DNA from: Nitrospira sp.
GTDB taxonomy: Bacteria > Nitrospirota > Nitrospiria > Nitrospirales > Nitrospiraceae
DNA: 64,000 nucleotides
Reading direction: 5' to 3'
Assembly: GCA_009594865.1 (NCBI GenBank)
Contig: VOPT01000005.1
Span: 1-64,000, forward strand
Shown: one piece after another, positions 8,278 to 18,321 of the stretch
Layout: every line of letters begins with the position of its first letter
Position numbering within the stretch: position 1 is the first letter of the stretch
Position numbers and translations under genes: made by a program
The notes under the pieces: generated by a model
Databases searched by the model: none
Seen by the model: the letters and a program-made list of their open reading frames with translations, nothing else
What the model was told of the DNA's origin: nothing

Positions 8278-9421
8278 ATGTTGGATGATGTCCGGACCCG
8301 TGTGCGAACCCTCGGTGAACAGTTAGCGCAGCTACGGGGGCATCTTTGACCTGGCTCGGATGACCGCTGAACTCAACGACATCGACGTCAAAACCTCCCA
8401 GCCGGATTTCTGGAAAGATACGCAGGCTGCCGCCAAGGTAAACCGCCGCAAGGCTGCCCTGGATCGAGAACTCTCGCGCTGGCGCGACACCGAACGCCGT
8501 CAGAGCGATATCGAGGCGCTCCTGGAACTGGCGCTGGAATCAGGCGATGCCGGATTGGAGCAGGAATTGACGGCCGACCTCGAGCCCTTCGAAAAAGCCG
8601 TCGCCCAGTTCCGCATCGAGTTGCTCCTCTCGGGCGAACTGGACGCGAACAACGCCATCTTCGCCATCCACCCCGGCGCCGGCGGCACCGAGTCGCAAGA
8701 CTGGGCGCAAATGCTCCTGCGGATGTACGTTCGCTGGGCCGAGCAGAAGGGCTTCAAGGTCGAGACCTTGGATTTGCAAGGAGGCGATGAAGCCGGCATT
8801 AAGAGCGCGACATTGTCCGTCAACGGCCCCTATGCCTATGGCTATTTGAAAGCCGAAGCCGGAGTGCATCGTCTCGTGAGAATTTCTCCGTTCGACGCAA
8901 ACAAGCGCCGACATACGTCCTTCGCCTCCGTGTTCGTCTATCCGGAGCTCGACGATGACGTAGAGGTGGTCATCGAGGATAAAGACCTGCGGGTCGATAC
9001 GTTCCGGGCCGGCGGCGCAGGCGGTCAAAATGTGAATAAGGTCGAGACGGCCATTCGCATCACCCACATTCCCACCGGCATCGTCGTGCAATGCCAAAAC
9101 GAGCGGTCTCAGCTTCAGAATCGTAACGGGGCCATGAAGATTTTGAGAGCCCGTCTCTTCGAAGTGGAACAGCGCAAGAAGGAAGCCGAGTTCAACGCGA
9201 TCGTCGGCGAGAAAAAAGATATCGCCTGGGGCAGCCAGATTCGCTCCTACGTCTTCCAGCCGTACCAGATGGTCAAAGATCATCGAACCGGCTATGAAGT
9301 CGGCCAGGTATCGGCGGTGATGGACGGCGACTTGGACGGCTTCATCGAAGCCTATCTGCAGAGAAAAATGACCGGCGGCAAGACGCCCCAGCCGGTGGCC
9401 ATGACGGATGACGACCTGTAG
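8278..9421 (+). CDS. prfB: Peptide chain release factor 2, made by programmed +1 frameshift
   Basis: RF2 ends translation at UGA and UAA codons. The first frame starts at the ATG at 8278 (AAAGGA site before it) and stops after 23 codons at the TGA at 8347-8349. The ribosome must skip the T at 8347 to join the main frame, which runs from GAC at 8348 to 9421, giving about 380 residues. The GGQ peptidyl-hydrolysis motif is in [15 protein letters not shown], and the class-2 ISPFD region and the QLQNR segment are present. It follows lnt closely and precedes lysS, a frequent bacterial neighbour of prfB. Confidence 0.96.
8336..8350 (+). promoter_or_regulatory. prfB: prfB +1 frameshift signal
   Basis: GGGGG (8336-8340) acts as an internal Shine-Dalgarno sequence three bases before the slippery CTT TGA C (8344-8350). 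This is the well-known autoregulatory site: when RF2 is scarce the ribosome pauses at the in-frame TGA and slips forward one base. Confidence 0.95.
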
Positions 9422-9436
9422 CGTACAGCGCGAGGC

Positions 9437-9484
9437 GTGAAACGTAAGACGAGAGACGAAATACGAACGACGAGAGACCCATCC
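9437..9484 (+). repeat. Degenerate operon-spacer repeat, copy 1
   Basis: GTGAAACGTAAGACGAGA at 9437-9454 is followed by loosely repeated ACGAAATACGAACGACGAGAGAC units, filling the space between prfB and lysS. The same 18-base word occurs exactly, in the reading direction of its operon, near 56.1 kb. There is no clear ribosome site between this tract and the lysS ATG. Confidence 0.7.
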
Positions 9485-10966
9485 ATGGATGAATTAAACG
9501 ATCAACGGCAACAACGCATCAAGAAACTCGACTACCTCCGTCAGCTCGGTGTGGCGCCCTATGGCACGCGCTACGAGATCAAGGACCGCGCCGGGCAGCT
9601 CATCCGCCTGCATGGAGAGAAGAGCAAAGAGGTGCTCGAACAGGAACAGGTCGGCTGCACTATCGCCGGCCGTATCGTCGGGTTGCGCCGCTTCGGCAAA
9701 GCCGCGTTCGCCGTGTTGCAAGACGGCGCGGACCGTCTCCAGGTCTATTTGAAGAAAGACACGCTGGGCGACCAGGCCCACCAGATTTCCGAGGGATTGG
9801 ATCTCGGCGATTGGATCGGCGTGACGGGCATTCTCTTTCGCACCAAGACCAACGAATTCACCGTCGAGGCGAAGACGCTGACATTTCTCAGCAAGGCGCT
9901 TCGCCCGTTACCGGAAAAATGGCACGGGCTCACCGACGTGGAAACCAGGTATCGGCAACGCTATGTCGACTTGATCGCCAACCCGCAGGTGCACCAGATT
10001 TTCGCGCTACGCAGTCACATCGTGTCCGGGATTCGCGCGTTCCTCATCGAGCGCGGCTTCCTCGAAGTAGAAACGCCGATGATGCATCCGATTCCCGGCG
10101 GCGCGGCGGCCAAACCCTTTGTCACCCATCACAATGCCTTGGATGCAGAACTCTATCTCCGCATCGCACCGGAGCTCTACCTCAAGCGGCTGATCGTCGG
10201 TGGGTTTCCCCGCGTCTTCGAAATCAATCGCAATTTCCGGAATGAAGGCATTTCGACAATTCATAACCCCGAATTCACGATGCTGGAGTTTTACGTCGCC
10301 TATGCCGACTACCAGGATCTCATCATTCTGACCGAGGAACTCTTCAGCCGATTGGCGCAGGACATTCTGGGCACGACGACGATCGAGTATCAGGGCGCCC
10401 AGATCAATCTGGGATCTCCCTGGCGCCGTTGGTCCTACCATCAGGCGATCCTGGAGGTGAACAGCTTGCCCCCGTCGGTCCTCACACATCGCGACGAAGC
10501 CCTCGCCGCAGCCAAACAGCTCGGCGTCGAGGTGTCCCCGAAGGAACCGCTGGTCAACATCTTGAACGACATTTTCGAAGAAACCGTCGAACCGAAACTC
10601 CAGCAACCGACATTCATTACCGACTACCCGATTGAGATCTCTCCCCTCGCACGCCGCAAGGATTCCGATCCCTCGTTGACCGACCGGTTCGAGCTGTATA
10701 TCGCCGGGCGCGAGATCGCCAATGCCTTCTCCGAGTTGAACGATCCGCTCGATCAGCGGGAGCGCTTTGAAGCCCAAGCCGCCCAACATGCGGCCGGCGA
10801 CGAAGAAGCCCATCGGGTGGACGAAGACTTCTTGCGCGCCCTCGAATACGGCATGCCGCCGACCGCCGGCGAAGGCATCGGCATCGATCGTCTCGTCATG
10901 CTGTTCACCAATCAGGCTTCCATCCGGGATGTCGTCCTCTTCCCGCAACTCAGGCCTGAAAAGTAG
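9485..10966 (+). CDS. lysS: Lysyl-tRNA synthetase, class II
   Basis: A 493-residue enzyme that charges tRNA(Lys). The N-terminal OB-fold anticodon-binding domain covers roughly residues 55-140 (AGRIVGLRRFGKAAFAVLQDG). The class II catalytic core follows: motif 1 in FLIERGFLEVETPMMHPIPGG, motif 2 in FEINRNFRNEGIST, and motif 3 in GEGIGIDRLVMLFT near the end. The ATG at 9485 fits family N-termini; the longer frame from a GTG at 9437 would translate the spacer repeat and is rejected. The lol permease gene begins two bases after the stop codon. Confidence 0.96.
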   Translation: MDELNDQRQQRIKKLDYLRQLGVAPYGTRYEIKDRAGQLIRLHGEKSKEVLEQEQVGCTIAGRIVGLRRFGKAAFAVLQDGADRLQVYLKKDTLGDQAHQISEGLDLGDWIGVTGILFRTKTNEFTVEAKTLTFLSKALRPLPEKWHGLTDVETRYRQRYVDLIANPQVHQIFALRSHIVSGIRAFLIERGFLEVETPMMHPIPGGAAAKPFVTHHNALDAELYLRIAPELYLKRLIVGGFPRVFEINRNFRNEGISTIHNPEFTMLEFYVAYADYQDLIILTEELFSRLAQDILGTTTIEYQGAQINLGSPWRRWSYHQAILEVNSLPPSVLTHRDEALAAAKQLGVEVSPKEPLVNILNDIFEETVEPKLQQPTFITDYPIEISPLARRKDSDPSLTDRFELYIAGREIANAFSELNDPLDQRERFEAQAAQHAAGDEEAHRVDEDFLRALEYGMPPTAGEGIGIDRLVMLFTNQASIRDVVLFPQLRPEK

Positions 10967-10968
10967 AC

Positions 10969-12246
10969 ATGGCGCTTCCCTACGAAATCTTCATCGGCCT
11001 GCGCTACCTGCGCGCCAAGCGGCGCAACCGCACCATTTCCTTCAATACGATCGTGTCCATCGTCGGCATTACGCTCGGCGTGGCAGCCTTGATCGGCACC
11101 GTCGGAATCATGACGGGGTTCAAGGAGGATGTGCAGGCCAAGATCCTCGGCACCACCGCCCATATTCTCGTGAACGACCGCATGAAAGAGTCCATGGTCG
11201 ATTACGAGGAGCAGGTGAAGAAAGTCGCAGGTGTCCCGGAGGTGCTGGCGGCGACGCCCTTCATTTTCAGGCAAGTCCTGCTCACCTCTCCATCCGGCGT
11301 CCAAGGCATCATCCTGCGCGGGATCGATCCGGCGCGTGAAGGCACCGTGACCGAGCTGGCGCACAACCTGGTGAATGGTAACCTCGACGATCTTTCCCAT
11401 TCGACCAAAGTCGTCATTCCTGAAAAGGAACGCGAACCGAACGGACCGGATACCGCCATGCGGCCGGGGATCATTCTCGGCAAAGAATTGTCGATGCGGC
11501 TTGGCGCCTTCCCGGGAGACACCCTCAATGTGGTCTCTCCGGTTGGCCCGGTGACCGGCGCCAGCATGACACCGAAAATTCGGCAGTTCGTCGTTGTCGG
11601 CATCTTCCAATCCGGCATGTACGAATACGATTCCTCGCTCGCGTATATCGAACTTGGTGAAGCGCAAAAATTTTTCAACATGGGTGCCACGGTGACAGGC
11701 ATCGAGGTCAAGGTTGCCGACGTGTTTCGCGCAGCCGACGTGGCTCGTTCAATCGAGCAACAGCTCGGCTTTGCCTTTTGGGCCAGAGACTGGATGCAGA
11801 TGAATCGCAACCTGTTCTCCGCGCTGAAGCTGGAAAAGACCATGATGTTTTTGCTGCTGGTCCTGATCACGATCGTGGCATCGTTCAACATCGTCAGCAC
11901 CCTGACGATGATCGTGACGGAGAAACAGCGCGAGATTGCGATCCTCAAGGCGATGGGCGCGACCCGTAAAGGCATCATGCGGATTTTTATGCTCAACGGC
12001 CTGATCATCGGCTGCTCAGGCGCGGCCATCGGGGTCCCGCTCGGGTATGCGTTTCTCTGGCTGATTCAAACATTTTGGACGTTTGATCCCACGGTCTATT
12101 ACATCTCTCGTATTCCAGTGCATGTTCTGGGATCGGATGTGGTCCTGGTCGCTGGATCGGCTATCCTGATTAGTTTCGCCGCCACGCTGTATCCCTCGCT
12201 CCAGGCGGCCAAACTCGACCCGGCTGCCGCGCTCCGGTATGAGTGA
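10969..12246 (+). CDS. Lipoprotein-releasing ABC transporter permease (LolC/LolE family)
   Basis: A 425-residue inner-membrane permease that extracts outer-membrane lipoproteins for transfer to LolA. It has the typical N-terminal FIGLRYLRAKRRNRTISFNTIVSIVGI segment and one helix, then a large periplasmic domain (about residues 45-270), then three C-terminal helices with VTEKQREIAILKAMGA, the FtsX-type coupling motif. A single LolC/E-type gene beside lolD suggests a homodimeric LolF-type permease, or a second permease elsewhere. It starts two bases after lysS, and lolD follows. Confidence 0.92.
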   Translation: MALPYEIFIGLRYLRAKRRNRTISFNTIVSIVGITLGVAALIGTVGIMTGFKEDVQAKILGTTAHILVNDRMKESMVDYEEQVKKVAGVPEVLAATPFIFRQVLLTSPSGVQGIILRGIDPAREGTVTELAHNLVNGNLDDLSHSTKVVIPEKEREPNGPDTAMRPGIILGKELSMRLGAFPGDTLNVVSPVGPVTGASMTPKIRQFVVVGIFQSGMYEYDSSLAYIELGEAQKFFNMGATVTGIEVKVADVFRAADVARSIEQQLGFAFWARDWMQMNRNLFSALKLEKTMMFLLLVLITIVASFNIVSTLTMIVTEKQREIAILKAMGATRKGIMRIFMLNGLIIGCSGAAIGVPLGYAFLWLIQTFWTFDPTVYYISRIPVHVLGSDVVLVAGSAILISFAATLYPSLQAAKLDPAAALRYE

Positions 12247-12318
12247 CAGGTATGGCATGCCGAGAGATCTACGAGCGTTACGCAGTGATCGTTCACGATT
12301 CCATAGTGCAGTAACCCC

Positions 12319-12987
12319 ATGATTGACGTCGTCAGCCTCTATAAAACCTTTCCAATGGGCGGGCGCGAGTTGGTGGTGTTGAATAACATCAACTTGCGGA
12401 TTCAGCGCGGCGAGCTGATCGCCATCATGGGCGCATCGGGAGCCGGCAAAAGCACCCTCCTCCAAATACTCGGGACACTGGATCGGCCGACCAAAGGCAC
12501 CGTGTCGTTCGATGGGCAGAATCTGTTCCAGCTCACCGAGCAACAGCAGGCAGAGTTCCGCAATAAGCGAGTGGGATTCGTCTTCCAGTTTCACCACCTG
12601 CTGCCGGAATTCACGGCGCTCGAGAATGCCTGTTTGCCGGCGATGATTCAGAAACGCGAGATGGCCGATGTCGTCGGCGAAGCCACAAAACTCCTCGGCG
12701 AAGTCGGTCTGGGCGACCGCCTGCATCACAAACCGGGCGAACTGTCCGGCGGCGAGCAGCAACGGGTCTCCGTGGCGCGGGCCCTGATGCAGCAACCGGA
12801 TCTGGTGTTGGCCGATGAACCGACAGGCAACCTCGACAGCCATACGGGCGACGCGCTCTTTGCCCTCATGCGCCAACTGAATCGCTCGCGAGGCACCACG
12901 TTTGTGATCGTCACGCACAACGATAAACTCTCCGCTCAGGCCGACCGCATCGTCTCCATGCAAGACGGCGCGATCATCTCGTCGTAG
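12319..12987 (+). CDS. lolD: Lipoprotein-releasing ABC transporter ATPase
   Basis: A 222-residue ATPase of the LolD/MacB subfamily that drives the adjacent permease. Walker A is GASGAGKST, the Q-loop is in FVFQFHHLLPEF, the signature is LSGGEQQRVSVARAL, and Walker B is LVLADEPTGNLD, followed by the switch His in VTHND. The FQFHHLLPEFTALEN stretch is characteristic of LolD. There is a 72-base gap after the permease gene and only a weak ribosome site. Confidence 0.94.
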   Translation: MIDVVSLYKTFPMGGRELVVLNNINLRIQRGELIAIMGASGAGKSTLLQILGTLDRPTKGTVSFDGQNLFQLTEQQQAEFRNKRVGFVFQFHHLLPEFTALENACLPAMIQKREMADVVGEATKLLGEVGLGDRLHHKPGELSGGEQQRVSVARALMQQPDLVLADEPTGNLDSHTGDALFALMRQLNRSRGTTFVIVTHNDKLSAQADRIVSMQDGAIISS

Positions 12988-13094
12988 GCGAAGCTTCTCC
13001 GATGAGCTCCGAGCGGCAATCATTTCTTGACGGCTTCAGCATGTTTTCGTAGACTGCGCCATCGATCCTTCCGAGCCGGAGTTCCACTGAGTCT

Positions 13095-14240
13095 ATGAAC
13101 ACACAGGTCAGATCCTCCATTCGATATACGGCCGTCCTGCTGGCCATCCTCCTGCCGCTTCAGGCGGCAGCCGTTGAATTTGTGTTTGTCGGATCACGCC
13201 AGATGGGCATGGGCGGGGCCGGAGTGGCCACGACAACCGACTCGCTCGCCACCTACTGGAATCCCGCCGGCATGGCGATGAGCAAAAAATTCGATATGCG
13301 GATTCAAGGCGGCGGTCAGGTGATTGATCGCGGCGACGTCTTCGATACGATCAAGGACATCAATAACCTGAACTTGAACGACACGTCTGGCGGCAACATC
13401 GCCAGGCTCCAACAGCAGATCGATCGCATGAACAAGCCCGGCACCAACCTGACGGCGGCCGCCTCCGGCGGATTTTACGTCAAGGGCAACTTCGGCGAAC
13501 ATGCGTTGGGATTCAACGTCTCGGACGTCGCCACATCCGGCGGCTTTTTGCGCGGCCCGGTGGGGTTTTCGAACAACGGCACAAACCTCACGGTCAACGG
13601 GCAATTCGCCATGAACGGACTGGAAGTCCGGCAGGCAGCACTGTCCTATGCCTATGCGTTTATGGACCGGACGTTTTCCATCGGCATCACCGGCAAGGTC
13701 ATCCAAGGCGCGGCCTATACCGGCGCCACCAATATCCGCGGCGCGAGCGACGATGTGAAGGTCTTCGAGGATATGGGACGCGCCAAAATCTCGAGCGCGC
13801 TCGGCATCGACGTGGGAGCCATGTTCCGCCCCTCCTCCTGGTTGCGGATGGGTATCGTCGCAAAGGATATCAACGCACCGACCTTCGATGCGCCGAACGG
13901 CGACAAATTTAAACTCTTGCCGCAGGTCCGGACCGGCATCGCCGTGAACCCGTACAATTCCCTCACATTGACGGCAGATGTGGACGTGACGAAGAACAAT
14001 ACCCTCACTCCCGGCGTGCATAGCCAGGTCCTGAGCCTCGGTGCAGAACAGACGATCCTCTCCGAACTGCTGTCCTTTCGGCTCGGTGCGTTCAAAAATA
14101 TGCAGGATGCGAAAACACCCTTTATTCCGACGGCAGGCTTCGGCATTCGTGTCTTAGCCTTGCGCATCGATATTGCCGGCGGGTATGATTTCAGGGACCA
14201 GGCTGCCTTGGCCTCAGGATCCATCGCCGTGACCTTCTAA
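13095..14240 (+). CDS. TraF/FadL-like outer-membrane beta-barrel protein
   Basis: A 381-residue protein with a signal peptide (AVLLAILLPLQAAA). The mature N-terminus FVFVGSRQMGMGGAGVATTTDSLATYWNPAGMA is the hallmark of the PF13729-type 'conjugal transfer TraF' and FadL-like barrels. It is followed by alternating strands and a C-terminal Phe (GSIAVTF), as in outer-membrane proteins. It is probably an outer-membrane channel or transport protein; a conjugation role is unlikely because no conjugation genes are near. It follows the lol genes after about 107 bases. Confidence 0.78.
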   Translation: MNTQVRSSIRYTAVLLAILLPLQAAAVEFVFVGSRQMGMGGAGVATTTDSLATYWNPAGMAMSKKFDMRIQGGGQVIDRGDVFDTIKDINNLNLNDTSGGNIARLQQQIDRMNKPGTNLTAAASGGFYVKGNFGEHALGFNVSDVATSGGFLRGPVGFSNNGTNLTVNGQFAMNGLEVRQAALSYAYAFMDRTFSIGITGKVIQGAAYTGATNIRGASDDVKVFEDMGRAKISSALGIDVGAMFRPSSWLRMGIVAKDINAPTFDAPNGDKFKLLPQVRTGIAVNPYNSLTLTADVDVTKNNTLTPGVHSQVLSLGAEQTILSELLSFRLGAFKNMQDAKTPFIPTAGFGIRVLALRIDIAGGYDFRDQAALASGSIAVTF

Positions 14241-14287
14241 GGTCGCCTCCGACAGTGAATCAATCTGCTACACTTATTGCACGAACC

Positions 14288-14893
14288 ATGACCCGACACA
14301 CATTTTCTACCATTAGCGTTGTTCTCTGTCTCATGATGACCGCACTGCTGGCAGGCTGCGGAGGCTTGCAGGAGATGTGGGAAGGACCAGCCGCGCGGGG
14401 GTTCTACCCGAAGACGATGGCGATCCTTCCGATCTCCGGCACTTATGACAGTGCGCGTGAAGACGTGGAAGAAGTCGTCGCGAAGGTGCTGATCAAGAGC
14501 CGCCGGGTCGAAAAAGTCGTCCCGCCGGATCAGGTCACCGACACATTCCAGACGACAAAAGACGCTTTTGATGCACTCGTCACCTATTTCTCGCGCATGG
14601 AAACAACCGGCCAATCGGACAAGAATTCCGCAATCAAGATCGGACATGCCCTGGGCGCAGATTCCCTGTTGGTGGTGAAGGTGAATGCGTGGGAATACAC
14701 CAGAGAGGAGGGCGATAACATCGCGCGCGTCGGGTTAAGTATGCGGTTGGTTGACGCCATCAACGGCGCCATCGTCTGGAAGGCGCGCCACCAGGTGCAG
14801 GAAAGTTATCTCTTCATCCGCCCCGACATGAAGGACCTTGCCACGAAGCTGGCGGCTGACATGATCAAATACATGCCGCCTGAAAAACGCTGA
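14288..14893 (+). CDS. DUF799 (GNA1162-like) lipoprotein
   Basis: About 201 residues. The ATG at 14288 gives a compact signal peptide with lipobox LLAGC (Cys near residue 24); the frame extends up to 14255. After the anchor, YPKTMAILPISGTYDSAREDVEEVVAKVL and ALGADSLLVVKVNAWEY match the DUF799 family, which includes Neisseria GNA1162 and has a TolB-like fold. GLSMRLVDAINGAIVWKARH is also typical. It lies 47 bases after the barrel-protein gene and may work with it at the outer membrane. Confidence 0.75.
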   Translation: MTRHTFSTISVVLCLMMTALLAGCGGLQEMWEGPAARGFYPKTMAILPISGTYDSAREDVEEVVAKVLIKSRRVEKVVPPDQVTDTFQTTKDAFDALVTYFSRMETTGQSDKNSAIKIGHALGADSLLVVKVNAWEYTREEGDNIARVGLSMRLVDAINGAIVWKARHQVQESYLFIRPDMKDLATKLAADMIKYMPPEKR

Positions 14894-14908
14894 CCCTCTG
14901 CTTGTCCG

Positions 14909-15961
14909 TCAGACCCTGCCCGCGCCCCTTCTCAGATTGTCGATCGCCAGTCCAAACTGATTCGAGAGACTTGCGAGTTCCAACACATCCCAGTTGCTGA
15001 AAGGCTTGCCGCTCCGTCGGTTAACCACTTCCAGCACCCCCACCGCCCGCGCGCCCATGCGGACCGGAACCGACACGAGCGAGGCAACCGAGAGAGCGGC
15101 TTGCCATCCCTGCCCCGCGACCAGTCTCGGATCCTGAGGGCCTTGAGTAATCAGCACGGCCTGCCCCGTGCGATGGACGCCCGCTGCAATCGTCGAATGC
15201 AAGGCCGTGAGCCCGGCGGCGCGTTCTCCGCCGATGGCGGACAAGCTCAACGTTCCCTCGGGGGATGCGAGAAACAACGCGCCGGCTTCCGCTTCAACCA
15301 GCCGAACCGCCGCATCCAAGGCTCTCCGCAATTTTTCTTCCTCGGCCAGGGACGAATTCAAGATATCGCTCACCTGCTCCATATGCTGAATACGAAGAAT
15401 CTTGGCGGCATATTTCACCGTCAACCGGGCATGGTCCAGCAGGACCGCCAGCCAGGGTTCCCCCGCCGTCAACAGCGACAGGAGCTTGCGCGCGGGCAAT
15501 CGCTGGGACTTGCCGGCCTGAAACATCACGACCCCGTCCAACCGGTTAATCCGGTGCAGTCGGATACCGTACAAGTCACCACTGACAACCTGAGCCTGCT
15601 GCTCCGCTTTCTTCAACCCTTCCTGCCACAGCTCCGTCATGGATGGATCGCTGCTGCCGGCTTCAGCCAGGCAGGCCATTTCGCGGGTTTGCTCATCCCT
15701 TACGTAGAGCGCCACAGCCTGGACCTTGGTCAGCTGCAGGAATAATTGCACGAACACTGCGGCCACCCCGATGGGCGAACGCCCTTCCCCTTCAGCACTC
15801 GACAGGGTGTTGAACAGACCCTGCTGCAGCGCACGCAGGAGCCGGTCTTCTCCAACAGCAACCGGCTTGCGCACGGTGGTTTTTCTCCGCGCGGCGACTG
15901 ACGCATTCGTGGATGTCGTCTTGCGAGTGGTGCGGCTGATCTTCCGGCGAGCTACGGCCAT
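14909..15961 (-). CDS. GAF domain protein
   Basis: A 350-residue protein with a Lys/Arg/Thr-rich N-terminus (first 40 residues, possibly nucleic-acid binding or disordered). A first GAF-like region at about 55-160 (VFVQLFLQLTKVQAVALYVRDEQTREMACLAEAG) precedes a helical linker. The clear second GAF domain at about 195-345 includes AGALFLASPEGTLSLSAIGG, SLVSVPVRMGARAVGVLEVVNRRSGKPF and the closing helix. There is no output domain, so it may be a small-ligand or redox sensor that passes its signal by partner binding. It converges on the DUF799 gene with only 15 bases between stops. Confidence 0.75.
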   Translation of the reverse strand: MAVARRKISRTTRKTTSTNASVAARRKTTVRKPVAVGEDRLLRALQQGLFNTLSSAEGEGRSPIGVAAVFVQLFLQLTKVQAVALYVRDEQTREMACLAEAGSSDPSMTELWQEGLKKAEQQAQVVSGDLYGIRLHRINRLDGVVMFQAGKSQRLPARKLLSLLTAGEPWLAVLLDHARLTVKYAAKILRIQHMEQVSDILNSSLAEEEKLRRALDAAVRLVEAEAGALFLASPEGTLSLSAIGGERAAGLTALHSTIAAGVHRTGQAVLITQGPQDPRLVAGQGWQAALSVASLVSVPVRMGARAVGVLEVVNRRSGKPFSNWDVLELASLSNQFGLAIDNLRRGAGRV

Positions 15962-16162
15962 GGCATCTCCTCATGTGAACCATCGATCGTTGCAGGACAG
16001 AGCGCGACCGCTCTGCTTGATTGTTGCTGAAAATTGATTGCGGGCAAGGGACCGAGAAGGATATGAGTCAGGCACGATGCGGAAGAATAGCGTACAATCG
16101 GCCTGCAAACAGAACTGGAAACGAGCGAAGGTGATGACGAAGGAATACCGACGTTGAACCGC

Positions 16163-16963
16163 TTATCCGGGCTGCATGGCAGCCTTAAGGGAACGAACGA
16201 AGGACCCCACTTCGTGAACGAGTCGGCCATCCTGCCCATGTTCTCCAACACGACGGACAATCGCACTCCCGACGATCACGCCATCTGCGGTTTCGGCGAT
16301 CCGCGCAGCATCTTCCGGCGTAGCCACTCCGAATCCCACGGCAACGGGTGTCTTGGTGTGCTTCCTGATCTTGGCGACGTTGTCTCGCACACCCGCCATG
16401 TCGTTCAGTTTAGCCCCAGTAATGCCTGTGATGGAAACATAATAGACAAATCCGCCGGACTCCTTCGCCACGTAGGCGCGGCGCGACGCCGTGCTGGTCG
16501 GCGCCAACAGAAAAATCAGGTGCAGGCCAGCCGTTGCTGCCGGCTCGCGGAGGGGTCCCGCTTCATCGGGCGGCATGTCGGGAACGATGAGGCCGTCAAC
16601 GCCGGCCACAGCGGCCTTGCTGCAAAAATCCGCTTCTCCGAATGCATGAATGTTGTTGTAATAGGCCATCAGGACGATAGGGATCTGCGTCATGGCGCGC
16701 AGACGCGTGACCGACTCGAGAATCCTGCGGAGCGAGGTGCCGCTTTGTAATCCCCGCTCGGCTGCCTGTTGAATCACCGGTCCATCCGCGATGGGATCGG
16801 AAAAGGGTACCCCCAATTCAATGATGTCGGCCCCCGCACGCTCCAATTCGAGCACCAACTGTTCCGTCTCCTGCAAGGACGGATCACCGGCCATGATATA
16901 GGTGATGAGGGCTTTCTCCCCCTTCGCTTTCAACCGCCCGAACGTCTGATCTAAACGATTCAT
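16163..16963 (-). CDS. trpA: Tryptophan synthase alpha chain
   Basis: A 266-residue TIM barrel that splits indole-3-glycerol phosphate to indole. The catalytic Glu is in ADIIELGVPFSDPIADGP and the catalytic Asp is in VDGLIVPDMP. The ATG at 16963 (MNRLDQTFGRLK) is the family N-terminus; an upstream in-frame start at 16993 is less likely. It is the last gene of the trp cluster, and 167 bases separate it from trpB. Confidence 0.96.
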   Translation of the reverse strand: MNRLDQTFGRLKAKGEKALITYIMAGDPSLQETEQLVLELERAGADIIELGVPFSDPIADGPVIQQAAERGLQSGTSLRRILESVTRLRAMTQIPIVLMAYYNNIHAFGEADFCSKAAVAGVDGLIVPDMPPDEAGPLREPAATAGLHLIFLLAPTSTASRRAYVAKESGGFVYYVSITGITGAKLNDMAGVRDNVAKIRKHTKTPVAVGFGVATPEDAARIAETADGVIVGSAIVRRVGEHGQDGRLVHEVGSFVRSLKAAMQPG

Positions 16964-17130
16964 CTCGATGTACCCCTGCCTCTCAGCGATCAAGCAACAT
17001 TGCGCTCTGTAGGATGGTCAAGCGGCCCTTACAGTACGGACGGAAAGAAATGTGTGAGGCGTCTCCAGGTATCCATATCGAAACTCTGACGGCCGCATGA
17101 ACGCAGCCGGCAGGCCAGGTCGACATCCTG

Positions 17131-18321
17131 CTACAGGGTCACGCCTTTGATTCTGGCCACCTGCTGCACATCCTTATCGCCCCGTCCCGACAGATTCACC
17201 ACGAGGATCTGATTCTTTTTCATCCGGGGCGCGCACTTCACCACCTCGGCGATGGCGTGGGCGCTTTCCAGTGCCGGCATGATCCCTTCTTCCCGCGCAA
17301 GCAGGTCAAAGGCGGCCAAGGCCTCGTCGTCCGTCGCCGACGTGTATTCCGCCCGGTTGGTTTCCTTGTGATAACTATGCTCCGGCCCCACCGCCGCATA
17401 GTCCAACCCGGCCGACACGGAATGGGTGAGATTGACCTGACCGTTCTCGTCCTGCAACAAGTAGGTCATGGTTCCCTGGAGCACGCCTGGACGGCCTCCA
17501 GCGAAACGGGCCGCATGTTTGCCGCTTTCCACGCCGAGCCCTGCGGCTTCCACCCCAACCATCCTCACCTTCTTGTCCGGCACAAAGGCGTGAAACAACC
17601 CCATGGCATTGCTGCCGCCGCCGACACAGGCGATCAGACAATCAGGGAGGCGTCCCTCCGCAGCCAGAATCTGCTTGCGAGCCTCGCGCCCGATCACGGC
17701 TTGGAAATCGCGGATCATCATCGGATAGGGATGCGCGCCGAGGACTGACCCAAGCACATAGTGGGTGGTCCGCACATTGGTCGTCCAATCCCGCATGGCT
17801 TCGCTGATGGCATCTTTTAACGTCCGGCTGCCGGCATCCACGCCCGTGACTTTCGAACCGAGCAACCGCATACGGAAGACGTTCAATGCCTGCCGTTGCA
17901 TGTCTTCCGTGCCCATATAAATTTCGCATTCGAGCCCGAACATCGCGGCCACCGTCGCTGTCGCCACGCCATGCTGGCCTGCCCCGGTTTCGGCGATGAG
18001 ACGCGGTTTCTTCATGCGGCGCGCGAGCAACGCCTGGCCGATGGCGTTGTTGATCTTATGAGCGCCGGTATGGCAGAGATCTTCCCGCTTCAGATAGATT
18101 TTTGCGCCGCCCAGCCGCTTCGTCAGTCGCTGAGCAAAGTACAGCGGCGTCGGCCGCCCGACATATTCCTTGAGATAATGTTTCAATTCGGCTTGGAAGC
18201 CCTTATCCTTGCGCGTGCGCTGGTAGGCTTCTTCCAACTCCAGCAACGCCGGCATCAGAGTTTCGGGCACATATCGCCCGCCGTAGGGTCCGAACCGCCC
18301 ATGTCGATCTGGTATCGCCAT
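17131..18321 (-). CDS. trpB: Tryptophan synthase beta chain
   Basis: A 396-residue PLP enzyme joining indole and serine. The PLP lysine is in [15 protein letters not shown], with [15 protein letters not shown] following and the phosphate-binding GGGSNAMG later on. It has full length and the classic TrpB1 sequence. It lies 86 bases after trpF in the operon. Confidence 0.97.
   Translation of the reverse strand: MAIPDRHGRFGPYGGRYVPETLMPALLELEEAYQRTRKDKGFQAELKHYLKEYVGRPTPLYFAQRLTKRLGGAKIYLKREDLCHTGAHKINNAIGQALLARRMKKPRLIAETGAGQHGVATATVAAMFGLECEIYMGTEDMQRQALNVFRMRLLGSKVTGVDAGSRTLKDAISEAMRDWTTNVRTTHYVLGSVLGAHPYPMMIRDFQAVIGREARKQILAAEGRLPDCLIACVGGGSNAMGLFHAFVPDKKVRMVGVEAAGLGVESGKHAARFAGGRPGVLQGTMTYLLQDENGQVNLTHSVSAGLDYAAVGPEHSYHKETNRAEYTSATDDEALAAFDLLAREEGIMPALESAHAIAEVVKCAPRMKKNQILVVNLSGRGDKDVQQVARIKGVTL

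Noticed and set aside
9437-9484. In-frame GTG extension of lysS through the spacer repeat
   Set aside because: It would translate repeat sequence (KRKTRDEIRTTRD) absent from LysS families; the ATG at 9485 gives the normal N-terminus.
16964-17130. Short leader-like peptide MDTWRRLTHFFPSVL between trpB and trpA
   Set aside because: One Trp only, no ribosome site and no terminator or antiterminator structure; it is inside the operon, not in front of it.
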